This document shows, in pieces, positions 1 to 10,868 of a stretch of DNA of 64,000 nt; positions within the stretch are counted from its first letter, which is position 1; each line of letters begins with the position of its first letter. Both the position numbers and the translations under genes were made by a program. This DNA comes from Hygrophila difformis. Lineage: Eukaryota > Streptophyta > Magnoliopsida > Lamiales > Acanthaceae. The stretch spans positions 25,435,227-25,499,226 of the forward strand of contig JAOANR010000003.1 of NCBI GenBank assembly GCA_030278955.1. The letters are read 5' to 3'. The notes beneath the pieces are model-generated. The model saw only the letters and a program-made list of their open reading frames with translations. It was not told the DNA's origin and did not search any database.

Positions 1-217
1 TTTCTCGTTGAGAGGGTTCTGTGGTATAGGATTATTTCCTATAGCCTTTTGTAATATTGTTTCTCCTTCATAGTGAAATAATAATTCGGTGGGGCCCGGA
101 GGACGTAGGCATATTTGTGCCGAACCTCGTTAAATCTTTGTGTTCTCTTTATTGTTTAATTTATAGCTCTATTATTCGGGTATAATTTTGGTGGAAACTA
201 ATCCGATTTCCACAACA
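1..217 (+). mobile_element. Partial Ty1-copia LTR (3' part)
   Basis: The segment has the layout of the R-U5 end of a plant Copia LTR: a GGACGTAGGC motif near 110, then CCGAACCTCGTTAAATC and a T-rich tail ending in CACAACA at 217. No primer-binding site follows, so it is a 3' LTR or a solo/truncated LTR. The left part lies outside the window. The family assignment rests on recalled LTR consensus motifs, not on a search. Confidence 0.55.
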
Positions 218-755
218 ATAACCAAAACCACAAAGAGGTAGAAACAATATATAATTTTGCTCCATAGAGGTTAGGATCGGATCGCATACCGATCCTACAC
301 CGATCCTAATGCATTTTCGATCCTATGGCGATCCAGGTCGTTTTTTTTATTATTGGAATCGTAGGATCAGTTACTCTTTGTGTTTTATGATGTTTTTCCA
401 TTTTAGGTTATTTTTTCATATTTTGTAAAATTTGAGAAATCTAGGGAGTTGTTGGAATACAATGTGACAGGATGCGGCACAAACAGTGACCAAAAGCATT
501 GATAATTAATTTGTGATGAACTTCGCTCTACATTCAAATTTCAAAAGTTTGATTTTTATACGGACTTTGTGTTTGCACTACCATTCACGTGATAATATAT
601 AATGTTGCCATTTTTGCATTTAAACTTATAAAGTCTAGAGCCATACAATAATTTTGCTAATTGAATTTTCTTGGATTTCATGTTTTCAGCTGTTTCGTAT
701 GGTACCTTCTGTTTACATTTTGAAACATTGCAGCCTGGGATGGCCCCATTGTACA
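218..755. other. Non-genic, GATC-rich patch
   Basis: No credible gene is seen. Positions about 265-370 carry a dense run of GATC-containing words (GGATCGGATCG, CCGATCCTA, CGATCC), probably a decayed small element. The rest is unremarkable AT-rich sequence. A short minus-strand open frame at 556-810 shows no recognisable domain. Confidence 0.4.
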
Positions 756-1084
756 TAGCATTTTTGCATTTCATGGGCGATCGATAACGACAACTAAGAA
801 CTATAGTCACAACTCACAACCGCCTGGAGGTTGGATTTGGAAACAGAGGGAGGAAAATTATATGGCAAGGTGTTCCCAAAAGCATTTTTTCTTATAGATT
901 CTATTACTTCAAATGATTTAATTTTTACACTAGGCTAGATGCAGAATTTCGAAAAGCTTTGGAGTAGAAGTTTGTAGATCTATGGGTCTAGGATGCTTAG
1001 TAAAAAATTTGGAATCTTTAGACTTCTATTTAAGTACCAGAATTATTAATACGAAAACTGCTCAGATTGATTCTTCTCTGGCAG

Positions 1085-1212
1085 ACTCCCTTGGCAACCC
1101 TTACTAGCATCATCATCATAATCGCATTTCCTAAAATTCCAGATCACAAAGCTATGGCGTTAGTGAGAGGCGGGGGTGACGTGAAGGCTAATCACTGGTC
1201 AAGCGTATTATA
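1085..1212 (+). pseudogene. Fragment of the local membrane-protein gene family
   Basis: About 130 bp resembles the middle of the soluble C-terminal half of gene copy B (near 33944-34050). Shared words include CTTGGCAACCCTTAC, CCAGATCACAAAGCTATG and GTGAGAGGCG. The frame is not maintained and the match stops where the tandem repeat block begins. The same fragment is present at 36955-37101, so it was pseudogenised before the segmental duplication. Confidence 0.6.
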
Positions 1213-1221
1213 TATTTTTAG

Positions 1222-2052
1222 GAAGTCGTTTGGGTGCTGACACATTTAAAAATGATGGGTATGTGTATATTAAATGATGTGTGAGTATAAAAAAGTGATG
1301 GATAGAGATTATGAACCGAAAACTAATAAAAAAAACAAACTACCGTTTATACATCACTTTATAAGGCTTATACATCACTTTACAAAGGGCTACACATCAT
1401 TTTTAGCGTTGTCTGCACCTGCTGGCAATTGTTTTGTCATTACAGAAACCGGATTGATATTTTTATATTAATATCTTAAAATACGTGGATAGTTCCGGAA
1501 ATAGTTTGGGTGCTGGCGGCCTGTAGGTACTGGCACATTCAAAAGTGATGGGTATGTGAATATAAAATGATGTGTGAGTACAAAAAAGTGATGGATGAGG
1601 GTTATGAACCAAAAACTAATAAAAAAATAAACTACCATCTATACATCACTTTATAAGGCTTATACATCACTTTACAAAGGGCTACACATCATTTTTAGCA
1701 CTGTCTGCACCTGTTGGCCATTGTTATGCCATTACAGAAACCGGATTGGATAGTTCCTATGGAAGTATCACCGACAAAAATGCTCTTATACGGAAATGAT
1801 TTGGGTGCTGGCGGCCTGTAGGTGCTGACACATTCAAAAGTGATGGATATGTGTATATGAAATGATGTGTGAGTATAAAAAAGTGATAGATGAAGGATAT
1901 GAACCAAAAACTAATAAAAAAGACAAACTACCCTCTATATATCACTTTATAAGGATTATACATCACTTTACAAAGGGCTATACATCATTTTTAGTGCTGT
2001 CTGCACCTGCTGGCAGTTGTTATTTCAGTACAGAAACCGCATTGCTCTTATA
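1222..2052. repeat. Three tandem copies of a ~250-bp MITE-like element
   Basis: Three related units lie at about 1228-1462, 1505-1752 and 1799-2045. Each opens with TTTGGGTGCTG, carries AAATGATGTGTGAGTA near its left side, and closes with CATCACTTTACAAAGGGC, TACACATCATTTTTAG and CAGAAACCGGATTG or a variant. The left and right parts are inverted relative to each other (AAATGATGTGTG against ACACATCATTTT), so each unit could fold back. The block is absent from copy 2 of the segmental duplication. Short open frames inside it are not genes. Confidence 0.7.
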
Positions 2053-2369
2053 CAATAATCTAACCTCGGACATGGAGACCTAGTTTGAAATTTTCAAAGT
2101 CAACGGACTTGCATACAAAACCTCGATCCGAAAGTTTTGCTATATTTAGACTTTAGCGTTGGAGCAGGTCTTTATTTAAAATAAAAATCCTTTGAATCAC
2201 CCGATAACTTATTTTGACTTAAACAATCACCATTAATCCATTATTGTAGCTATCGTAGTGTGATGACTGTCTCAGTACCACTACCACCCCAATAAACTAA
2301 AATTATTTACATACCCAATTGGTATATTTTATTATATACACTTTACTTATACACAATAATACTTAATTA

Positions 2370-2546
2370 TTTATTGGGAATAAAGACTTGGCCTAGTGGT
2401 GATGCCTTATGACTTCCACCCTTATATTTAGGGGTTCGATTCCCACATGGACCCCTATCCCTCCCATTTATTCTTTTTGTAATTTGTGTAGCTTGAGTTT
2501 CCACACATATGATTGTCAATATATACAAAGAAAAAAATAATATATG
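2370..2546 (+). mobile_element. tRNA-derived SINE (family 1)
   Basis: An A-box-like TGGCCTAGTGG at 2389-2399 and a B-box-like GGTTCGATTCC near 2433 form an internal RNA polymerase III promoter. An A-rich tail ends near 2537. The 8-bp word CTTAATTA flanks it at 2362-2369 and 2547-2554. Copy 2 of the duplication has a single CTTAATTA at 37417-37424 with no insert, which is an empty site. Confidence 0.8.
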
Positions 2547-2631
2547 CTTAATTACTTTGGTGTATTAATATTTTAAAATTAAAACATAATTATCTAGATA
2601 TGATTATTTTAAATCTACGGTTACCAAAAAC

Positions 2632-2820
2632 CAAACGCAGTTTGTCTGAGTGGTATGAGCCTCTCGTATCTTAAGCAAAGATCTCGAGTTCGAGTCTTTG
2701 TGTATGCAGAATTCTGTTTTGGGAGTGACAACCCTTCAATGCTCATCCGATCCTCGAGGGATTAGTCTTGTTCCAATCAGGTGTAAGAATACCATATTGT
2801 TATTCACATTCAAAAAAAAA
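2632..2820 (+). mobile_element. tRNA-derived SINE (family 2)
   Basis: The sequence starts with tRNA-like boxes: TCTGAGTGGTATGAG (A box) near 2645 and GAGTTCGAGTC (B box) near 2687. A non-tRNA body follows, ending in an A-run at about 2812-2820. It differs from the SINE about 85 bp upstream. No convincing target duplication was found. Confidence 0.65.
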
Positions 2821-2921
2821 GTAGTTAATTAGTGGGTTTTTGATCATACCATGTTATTTCTTGTAGTGTTTCATATTATTATTTCATTAGTTGAGTTATT
2901 GTATGTTTTTGTTATTGTAAA

Positions 2922-2950
2922 TACTAGTATTTCCCCCGCCCAATGCGTGG
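2922..2950 (-). mobile_element. Decayed Helitron-like 3' terminus (copy 1)
   Basis: TACTAGTATTT followed by CCCGCCCAATGCGTGG resembles, on the minus strand, a weakened terminal hairpin followed by CTAGT, as at the 3' end of Helitrons. The stem is imperfect. The duplicated locus has the related CCCATCCCAATGGG at 38286-38312. No second end or coding capacity could be assigned. Confidence 0.4.
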
Positions 2951-3800
2951 AAATTATGGACAATATGAATAAAATTATCCAATTTAACAAATAAAGTTGT
3001 TCAATTTTATTATGTCTAATACATTCCCTAACATGCTTAAACTATTTTAAGCATTATTTGAATACATCTATACATTGCATAGAATAGACCAGCATATGCC
3101 ATTACCAATATTTATATATTATGAATTAATATCTTGAAAAATACTTATACTACAAACAATAATTGAAATGACCCAAAAAATGAAAAAGCAAATATAAAAA
3201 CCTTTCTACTCACAATTCTAATGTCATACATTGACAAAGAAAGTACGTGAAATCGTATTGTACTCGATAATTAATTATTGATATTGATTCACCGTAAAGC
3301 GTTGAGATATTAGAAATTTCATAACGATGTAGATATTTCCAAACTAAAGAGAAAAATATAAGAAATACTTTTGTAAATGAATCCATTAACAAATTTAAAT
3401 GATTATAGTTTCATCAACTTATTATCGTATTGTAATTTATCTAATTTAGTTAATTTATCTAATACAAATACTTGCTATTCATTAATGAAAATAATATCAA
3501 TCTATAAAACGTACTTATAATAATTTACAATATATTCTTTAACTATAATTTCAAATAATAGAGTATTGGTTAAGAATAATAATAAATATTGAAATTATAT
3601 TTAAAGAATAAATATAATATCAATCCATAAAGTTTTTGTTATATCCTTTATTTGGTAGTATTCTTTATCTATAATAATTAATGAAATTAAATTATTGAAT
3701 GTGAATTTCACTCGAATTTGGTTCTCCTATATTTTGAAAGTGCATTATTTTTTTTAAATTCTTTCTTATTTATAGTGAAAAAGGATTGATTTTTGCTACT

Positions 3801-5014
3801 CACTACAAGAAAAATTGGTTTTACCGACCGCACCTGCGGTCGGTAAGCCCGGAATGCGGGTCGTTTCGGGGCTTACCGACCGCACCACCAACCGCAAGGG
3901 TCGGTCGATAATACCTTGGTAGGTAATTTTCCTCCGACCAAAAAAATTTGCCGTCGGAAACTTACCGACCGAATTACCGACCGAACGGTGGTCGGTAAAT
4001 TTACCGACCGAATTACCGACCACAATGCGGTCGATAACTCTCTGGTCCCGGAGAGACTTACCGACCGAATTACCGACTGCAATTTGCGGTCGGTAATTCT
4101 AGTTTATGAAAAAATTGTTCTTGGGAGGGCTCGAACCGCCCACCTCACCATCACCATCCTCAACCCTAACCAGCTTGGCTAGGTCTCTAACCGATCAATC
4201 ATATTTTGACATGTGTCCTATATAGTAAACCTCCCCAAGTATATATGTTGATTGAATTTGCTGAGGAGAGACCTCGAACCCGGGTGGGGAGATAGATCCC
4301 TCGCGCGTGTGACCATATATATAACCTATATAAGTACATATATACATTTAAAATGTGTAAGTTTGAAACGAAATTAAAATATAAAATAAAAATTAAAATT
4401 ATATTAATTAAAAAAATAATTAAATTATAAACTGTTAAATGGTTGAAATAAATAATTAAATTAATTTATATATTAACTAAATATATAAATATATTAATTA
4501 GATAAATAATAAAAAATAAATAATAATTAATTAATTATAAATATATAAATAATTAAATTAAAATAAATATTTAATTAAATGGTTGAAATAAATTATAACT
4601 AAATTATAAAATAAATAATGCTCAAATAAAGGAATAATTAAATTTTAAAAATAATTAAAGAAACATTTATTAAAAATAAAAAATAAATAATTGAAAATAA
4701 AAAAAATTTAGCGACCGACATTTTCGGTCGGTAATGCGGTCGGTAGATTAAATTATTTTTTTAAAAATAATAAAACTTTTAAAAAATTGAAAAAAAATGA
4801 AAAAACTTTACCGACCGCAAATGCTGTCGGTAATTCGGTCGGTGATACCGACCGAATTAAGTTTGGTCGGTGCAGTGGTCGTCCGGAAACTGGGTCCACC
4901 ATAACGGCTCTGAATTACCGACCGCATGTTGCGGTCGGCCCTGCGGTCTGTAAATCCGACCCACATCATGTCGGTCGGTAATTTCGGTCGGTAAAACGCA
5001 ATTTTCTTGTAGTG
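3801..5014. mobile_element. Non-autonomous CACTA transposon, complete
   Basis: The element begins CACTACAAGAAAAA and ends with the inverted TTTTCTTGTAGTG. It is 1214 bp long and flanked by the 3-bp direct repeat ACT (3798-3800 and 5015-5017), as expected for CACTA (En/Spm) elements. Both subterminal regions are packed with ACCGACCG/CGGTCGGT words, typical transposase-binding repeats. The centre (4320-4700) is extremely AT-rich and non-coding. The paralogous locus at 38996-39003 lacks it. There is no transposase, so mobility would depend on an element elsewhere. Confidence 0.93.
4122..4192 (-). other. tRNA-like segment inside the CACTA element
   Basis: On the minus strand this stretch reads TAGCCAAGCTGGTTAGG (A-box-like), then about 35 nt later GGTTCGAGCCC (B-box-like), at tRNA spacing. 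A second B-box-like GGTTCGAGGTC lies on the same strand near 4268-4280. This is more likely a captured SINE head or tRNA relic than a working tRNA gene, because no proper acceptor stem could be confirmed. Confidence 0.4.
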
Positions 5015-5095
5015 ACTGTTTATTATTCAACTTTGACTAATGCTTATACGAAATCTATATAAGAAAAAACATATTCAAGTGGGATCTCTATAGAT

Positions 5096-5659
5096 TCGTC
5101 TAATCATGTAGTTTTAAAATATCAAACTTTTAGAATTTTTCTTGTAGACATTTTGAGTTATTGATGGGTTATTGATCATGAGAAATGTGTATTGGATTGC
5201 GTGCAGAAAGTGAATGTTGAGGAAATAGATATGTTACTGTTCATAATGAGATTTTTGTAAGAGAATTGATAGGTTACTATATTTAATAATAGGTTACTGT
5301 TAATAAAGGATATTGTTTTTATATACTTCTATTATATAGATATTGTAAACAAATTTCTTATACAAAAGTACATATAATTTATTTGATGAAGCTTAATAGT
5401 ACCGGTATTTTTTGTAACCAAGACAAATAGTACCGGTATTTTATATACTCCATAATTTATGACATGAAGTATTTATTAATTTATTAAAGTGATAAAATAG
5501 TTTACGCAATATTTAAGCTTTATAACCTTATTACAATCATCAAAATATTGAACTGGTAATAATCAGTTTAACCGCTAAAAAAAAGTATTGCAAACCTGAT
5601 TATTTGCATTTTAAAAAGCAATAATCAAATAATCTATTTTATATCGCTAATTCAAATAC
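5096..5659. other. AT-rich spacer with a decayed small repeat
   Basis: No gene is seen. Positions 5060-5150 (GTGGGATCTCTATAGATTCG, then AACTTTTAGAATTTTT) resemble the interior of the MITEs at 49990-50553, so a decayed copy of that family is likely. The remainder is simple AT-rich sequence leading into gene copy A. Confidence 0.45.
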
Positions 5660-6094
5660 CTCTAAAGCTGCTGCAGTTTAGTTTCTGCCCAACAATTTAG
5701 GCATTACATAAAGCTCGACCCTGCAGCCTGCAACCCCTGCCGGCCGCCCGCCACCACAACATATATATTAACATTGAAGAGGGAATTGAAGTCACCTTCA
5801 TACATGGAAGAGAACAACACTGACAAGCTAATGCCATGGATAGGGATGTACATCGCCGCAACCTCTTTGGCTTGTGTGGTTGCCATGGCAGCAGATCTCT
5901 ATCCCATGGGAACCAAAAGGCTTTGGTGCTCCTACAAATACTTCTCTCTCAACGCCACTTCCTTGCTGGCTATTGCAACGAAGTTGCTCGTTGACCTCAA
6001 CACCCCCATTGATCACCGGTGGCACTGCCATCCATGGCTTCCATGAGTAATACTGCCATTGCAGCTTTAATGACATCCGCAGTGATGTATTTTT
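5660..6094 (+). pseudogene. Membrane-protein gene copy A, 5' part
   Basis: This is a paralogue of gene copy B (32496 onward). The untranslated leader matches copy B from about 5660. The ATG at 5804 starts a product beginning MEENN, followed by the family word MPWIGMYIAA and a first membrane span. After about 70 codons the order breaks: a downstream piece (CCATCCATGGCTTCCATGAG) is joined early, the frame closes, and a 35-bp piece repeated on the far side of the retrotransposon abuts the LTR. The copy is non-functional. Confidence 0.8.
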
Positions 6095-7099
6095 TGTTGA
6101 GTCATGTAAATTTGTAGGAAGTTCACAACCGATGATTGAACTTAGAGGATTGAACTTCTGGTTGTACTGTTTTCATTTCGGGCATCGCTATGGGAAAGAG
6201 ACCGAAGTTCGAGAAGACCCCAACGGCTCTTTTGCTGAGATGGGAGGAGGCATACTAACATATCTTTCTTGCAGGAAAACTCCCCCATTTCAGGAATAGA
6301 GCTGGTACTCTAAACCCTGGATAATCCCAACGGCTATTTCCCTAATTGGCAAAATTATTCAAATGTGCTGCGATCCTTGGTTTAAGAGGGGGGTTTCGGC
6401 ATTTTGAGAGATAGAGATACAACGATCAAATTAAGACAAAAATACTCTCAAGAGCGTCGAGCCTCAAGTGAAAAGAAAAAGCCCTAACTGGTTAAGCAGC
6501 GTTCGTGTGAATCGACTCAATCTGTGGCTGCGAGAATCAGTGTTCGGCTTGGACGAGAAAGCATGCAACTAAGTTGATCCTTTCCTTAGTGCGTCTGCAA
6601 CCATTGAAGGAAGCTGTCCAAACGACTTTGGGGATTATTGTTCCAATCGACTTCGTCGCTCTGTAGGAAGTGCATTCTCTGACGTCTTCAAGGAGGACTC
6701 AAGGTGGAAAGCTTTGAGGGGTTGCAATAGGTGGAGATACCTAGTCAGAAGCTGGGAAGGTTCCTGATCAACCAACCTATCTCCTGGAAGTCCGGAAGAG
6801 GAAGCACTGTCCGAGTTCTACTTATGTGTATGGTTGTGAACCATGGTTGAACCACATAGTAAAACTCTCTCCTGGATTGGTATCCCCCAGATGTAGGCCG
6901 AAGGCCGAACTGGGTCAACAACCCTTGTGTCTCTATTTACTCTTTATGCTTGTTGCTTGCTTATTTTTCCGCTGTGCATGTGTTTCTGGTCAAGCATTTT
7001 ACATTGGTTGTTTGATTCTGTGTGTTCATTGTGATAGACTGAACCCTTTCATTGAACTGTGCATAAAGAGTACATCTTGTGGTTGCCGGGAACCTAACA
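6095..7099 (+). repeat. 5' LTR of the SIRE-type Copia element
   Basis: A 1005-bp LTR bounded by TGTTGAG and CTAACA, nearly identical to 26718-27723. Short open frames at 6826-7149 and in the 3' LTR are LTR sequence, not genes. Confidence 0.93.
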
Positions 7100-7101
7100 A
7101 G

Positions 7102-7113
7102 TGGTATCAGAGC
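7102..7113 (+). other. Primer-binding site (tRNA-iMet)
   Basis: TGGTATCAGAGC begins 3 nt after the 5' LTR and is the standard complement of the 3' end of plant initiator tRNA-Met, the primer for minus-strand DNA synthesis. Confidence 0.95.
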
Positions 7114-7145
7114 TACACTCTTCCGAGAGAGATCCCTACTACAAG

Positions 7146-8040
7146 ATGAGTCAAAGGTGGAACTACACCCAACCTCCCTTGCTGGATGGTACCAACTTTG
7201 CCTTCTGGAAGAACAAGATGCGAACCTTCCTCATGTCCATCGATGACTTGGCTTGGAATGCTGTGAATGTCAAGTATGTGGTACCAACTGTGACAGCTGA
7301 TGGTGTGACCAAAGAGAAGAACATCAGTGAATGGAGTGCTACTGAGAAATCCCTGTCCAACATGAACTCCAAGGCTCTGCACGCCATCTTTAGTGCAGTC
7401 ACTGATGACCAATACTTTCTTATCTCCAACTGCACCACTGCCTTTGAAGCATGGGAAATATTGGTTAACTCTCATGAAGGTTCTGCCTCTGTAAGAAAAT
7501 CCAAACTCACTGTTATTGATGCTCAATTTCATAAACTTTGCATGGATGAAAATGAATCTGTCAATAGTTTCTTTAGTAGAGTACGTACCTTAACCAACCA
7601 AGCCCAACAACTTGGTAAGACCTACTCCACACAGGAGATTGTTACTAAAATTGTAGGTACTCTACCTGAGAGATTCAATGCCAAGATTGCTGCACTGGAG
7701 CTTCAAGAAAATTTTGCTACTATAGGTGTGGATGAGTTAATGGGTATTCTGCAATCTTGGGAAATGAGCCATTGCAAGAAGTTCTCTGGGAAGTCTGTTT
7801 CTTTCAAGGCTGAGACCAAATCTCAAACTGTCCCTGCTGCTGAGGGCTCAGGCCTCACCTCTGATGATGAGGACCTTGCCTTGCTGTCCAAACAAGTTGC
7901 TCGTATCCTCAGAAACAAGAGATCTAAGGAGTTTGGAAATCGAAGGGGTGAAAGCTCCACCAGCAGCAAGCCTGACAAGAGGAGAAGTGACAAACATACC
8001 AAGAAACCTTCTCAAGAATCATCTGACTCAAAAGGGACTC
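7146..8040 (+). CDS. gag: Copia Gag, N-terminal part (interrupted by nested Gypsy)
   Basis: This encodes the capsid-type Gag of the SIRE element. The ATG at 7146 (MSQRWNYTQPP) is preferred over the upstream in-frame GTG at 7101, which overlaps the primer-binding site. Residues about 8-30 show the Copia Gag N-terminal signature (LLDGTNFAFWKNKMRTFL). Residues about 60-215 resemble the UBN2 Gag domain, including VNSFFSRVRTLTNQ and LPERFNAKI. The C-terminal stretch is basic and Ser-rich. The frame runs straight into the left Gypsy LTR at 8041. The codons that should follow, a CCHC zinc knuckle, resume at 19174. The frame is open up to the insertion, so Gag was probably intact before it. Confidence 0.9.
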
Positions 8041-10639
8041 TGTAACACCCCGGTTTTTTGTCACCCAGGTCGGGATGTCACCGCCACATCTCCCTAGTAA
8101 GACACGGTTTCTCCGAGCTTACTAAAGAGATGCAAGGCTAGGTATTGCAGTATTTAAAGCATTTAAATCATTTAAAATAGCCCATTCAATATAATTCAAA
8201 AATAATAATAGCATAGCGCAGCGGAAATATTTGGTTTAGTACAGTATTGCAGCGGAAAATATAAAAAGGGCCGACATGGCCAAAACACGGGTTAAACAGG
8301 CCCGTTCATAATATAGTCTAAGTACGAAATTTAAAAGCAAAATAACAATCCCCAAAATCCCATGCATGATTCGTGCTCATACAGGCTCATTCCACATATT
8401 CTGTAAAGAAAGGAATAAAAATGGTTTTGGTCAGCAAAATTGCTGAGTAAGTCAACACATGCATGATTGTAGGGTTTAAAAGCCATAAGTTTAATAATTT
8501 AACAAAAGCATGATAATAACATAATATTTAGTTTCATCTAATCCATATCCAATAGCATAATTTATCTCAGGCTCTATTTAATAACACATACCACATGGTT
8601 CAAGATAATAGCCATAATTTAAATAAAGCATTTAAATTATTTAATTTGGCAACAATATCATTTAATCTAGTTTAATTTAATTTAGAATCCCCATTACATT
8701 CCCGATTTGGTATTTCAAAGTTTCACGATAGAAATCGCGATGTCAACAAATTTAGCCGGTAGCCCGGCGGCCGCAGCCGTATCAGCCATACCCAGTACCA
8801 CTCCGGAGCCTCGGGAAACCCATACGGATATTCACGAGAGTGTAGGCTCTATATTTCGCCGTTTTGGCAATATCACATTTCAAGTATAGCGCGCGGGGTC
8901 ACCATCGTCCATTACGGCACGAAGTGAATCGTTAGGGGGCACCCTGCAGAGCACTCACCCCTAATTTTAATTTATCAAGTTTGTAAGGGGATTTAGTTTT
9001 TTTTTAAATCTGCCTTCCATTGTAATTATTTAGAAATAATATCTCAATTCGTTTCAACCCTAATGGTTAATTCCATGTTTCAACAAGATTTCAAAATTTC
9101 GTTTCGGTAAATCACAGTTTACTCCAAAATTCGTCTAAAATCAGATTTAATTCCAAAAATTCCAATATTTCATATCTGACTCGGAAACATCAAGATCTAC
9201 AACTTTCATGTTTTAACTTTTTCAATCCGAGATACCTAAGTAGGTCAAAATCACCAATTTTCGCATAAGCAGAAATCTGTCCGAGTTTAACATGTCACAG
9301 TTTAACGATTTCAAATTCTAACATATCAATTCAACTCCAAACTTAATGAAATTTTACAGGGATCATCTTAAGACATTTATCTACAACTTTCATGTTTGGC
9401 CAAAGATCTAAAACAACCTAGATCCTATGTCAAAAACGAGATCAAGATCATTCCTAAGTTCTGTCCAAGATTTCAAGATCTAGAATCAAACAGTTCGGTT
9501 TCAATGGGTTTTCACATATCAAATCAACTCCAAAAATTCTCAAATTTTTACAGTAGGTAGGTCTAAGTCTTAGGAACGTTTTTCGTGTTTTAAGTTTTTC
9601 CATTTGAGTTTGTTTTAAGGGTCGGAAAAATTCACCAAATCTGTTGCGTCGGTAGAAAAACAAAAGTGGACAGATTTATGGTTCTTGTTGAATCTTTTAG
9701 GTTTCGAATGTTTTAAAATCTCCCAACACCATGTAAGGTTAACTTACAGTGTCTATGAACGTTGGGAATGTCTAGTTCGGAGGCGTGGCTTCCAGATCAC
9801 TGGTTCTCCTCTCCGTTCGTCGGGTTCTACGATCTAGATTCGATACGGGGTGTAGAAAGAAAAGAATCGAAGTTAGAATCCGTTTTCGGATTGAAACGTG
9901 AAAAGATTTATTGGACTAGAGCTTACCACAACGTTTGGAGACCTTGGATTTTCGTCCAAGCTGCTGCCTCCGTTTGGTGCTTTCCGTCGACTCCGAATTT
10001 AGGGTTTCGAACGTATAGGAGATTGTAGGGTTTTGTAAACTTGTTTGGGGCTCCCAATGGGCTTATTTATAGAATTCTTAATCCCTAGGGCGTCCACAAC
10101 CGACCTAGAAGTCTGGAGTCGAGAGATGTTCAACCGAAAGTCGAAAAATCCGCGTTCGGGCGAGAGATTCACGCAACAAACGAACCTGTGAAGTGGCGCG
10201 GTCGTGGCACGCTAAAGCCACTTCACCGCGCGGCCACCGCGCCGACTTCGCCAGGACTTCGGTCCGGGCGGGTCGTGCGATCCGTCGTGCTTTTCCGCCT
10301 CTCTTTCGGGTTTCTATCCCTCTATGCTCCCGAATTCCGATTTCCGGGGTATATTCGGGTTCATACTTTCTCTCTTAATTTTATTCTCAGTCTAATTGGA
10401 TGTTTTGGACTCGAATACTCGAGTTCATTATTGTCGGGTTTTGGTGTTCCATTTATCCATCCTTTTGTTTAATTAAATTCCTTTAATTCCTTTTTAAGTA
10501 AAAATCTCATTTCTCATTTTCTTATCTTTATTTATTTCTTTTATTTGCTGGTTTTATTTATTTATAGTATTTATTTTATTTATTATTTATTTATTTAATT
10601 ACTGTTTTATTTTATGTTGGAAAATTCTCGGGTATTACA
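8041..10639 (-). repeat. 3' LTR of the Tekay element (left copy)
   Basis: A 2599-bp LTR. On the minus strand it is preceded by the purine-rich AAGGAGGGTAGA (plus-strand 10640-10652), a good polypurine tract. Small open frames inside (8707-8889, 9762-10028, 10188-10472) recur at equivalent positions in the other LTR and show no protein signature. Confidence 0.94.
10061..10071 (-). promoter_or_regulatory. TATA box in the left Tekay LTR
   Basis: TATAAATAAGC on the minus strand. In the 3' LTR this would drive transcription out of the element into Copia gag sequence rather than through the element. The equivalent box of the 5' LTR is at 18595-18605. Confidence 0.5.
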
Positions 10640-10868
10640 GTCTACCCTCCTTAAGAATCAACTTCGTCCTCGAAGTTGTGTTTCGGCTTTTCTCGTCTCG
10701 TGCTAAGGTCTTGTGTTTGTTTTATTATGTTGTGACTGAACTTAGAATTAAAACTTCTAAGCTGCCTACGTGCCCGGTAAAGGGATCAAGCCATAACGTA
10801 GTTCAAAAGTTTACAAAAATGCACGGAAGATTAGGGGTTATGACATCCTCTCCCCCTTAAGATTGCAG

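Larger units (their letters stand above)
756..5095. repeat. Segmental duplication, copy 1
   Basis: This block is the partner of 36649-39095. Matching stretches read by eye are 756-1215 with 36649-37101, 2065-2369 with 37115-37424, 2547-2605 with 37425-37480, 2922-3800 with 38286-39003, and 5015-5090 with 39000-39080. Copy 1 carries insertions missing from copy 2: a tandem MITE-like trio, two SINE-like elements and a CACTA element. Copy 2 instead keeps a gene fragment at 37590-38235 and a Helitron end at 39096. Confidence 0.75.

Noticed and set aside
6826..7149. 107-codon frame at the end of the Copia 5' LTR
   Set aside because: It is LTR sequence, repeated at 27450 in the 3' LTR, and runs over the primer-binding site.
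9762..10472. Plus-strand frames in the left Tekay LTR (repeated at 18302-19006)
   Set aside because: Identical frames occur in both LTRs on the antisense strand of the element and show no protein signature.
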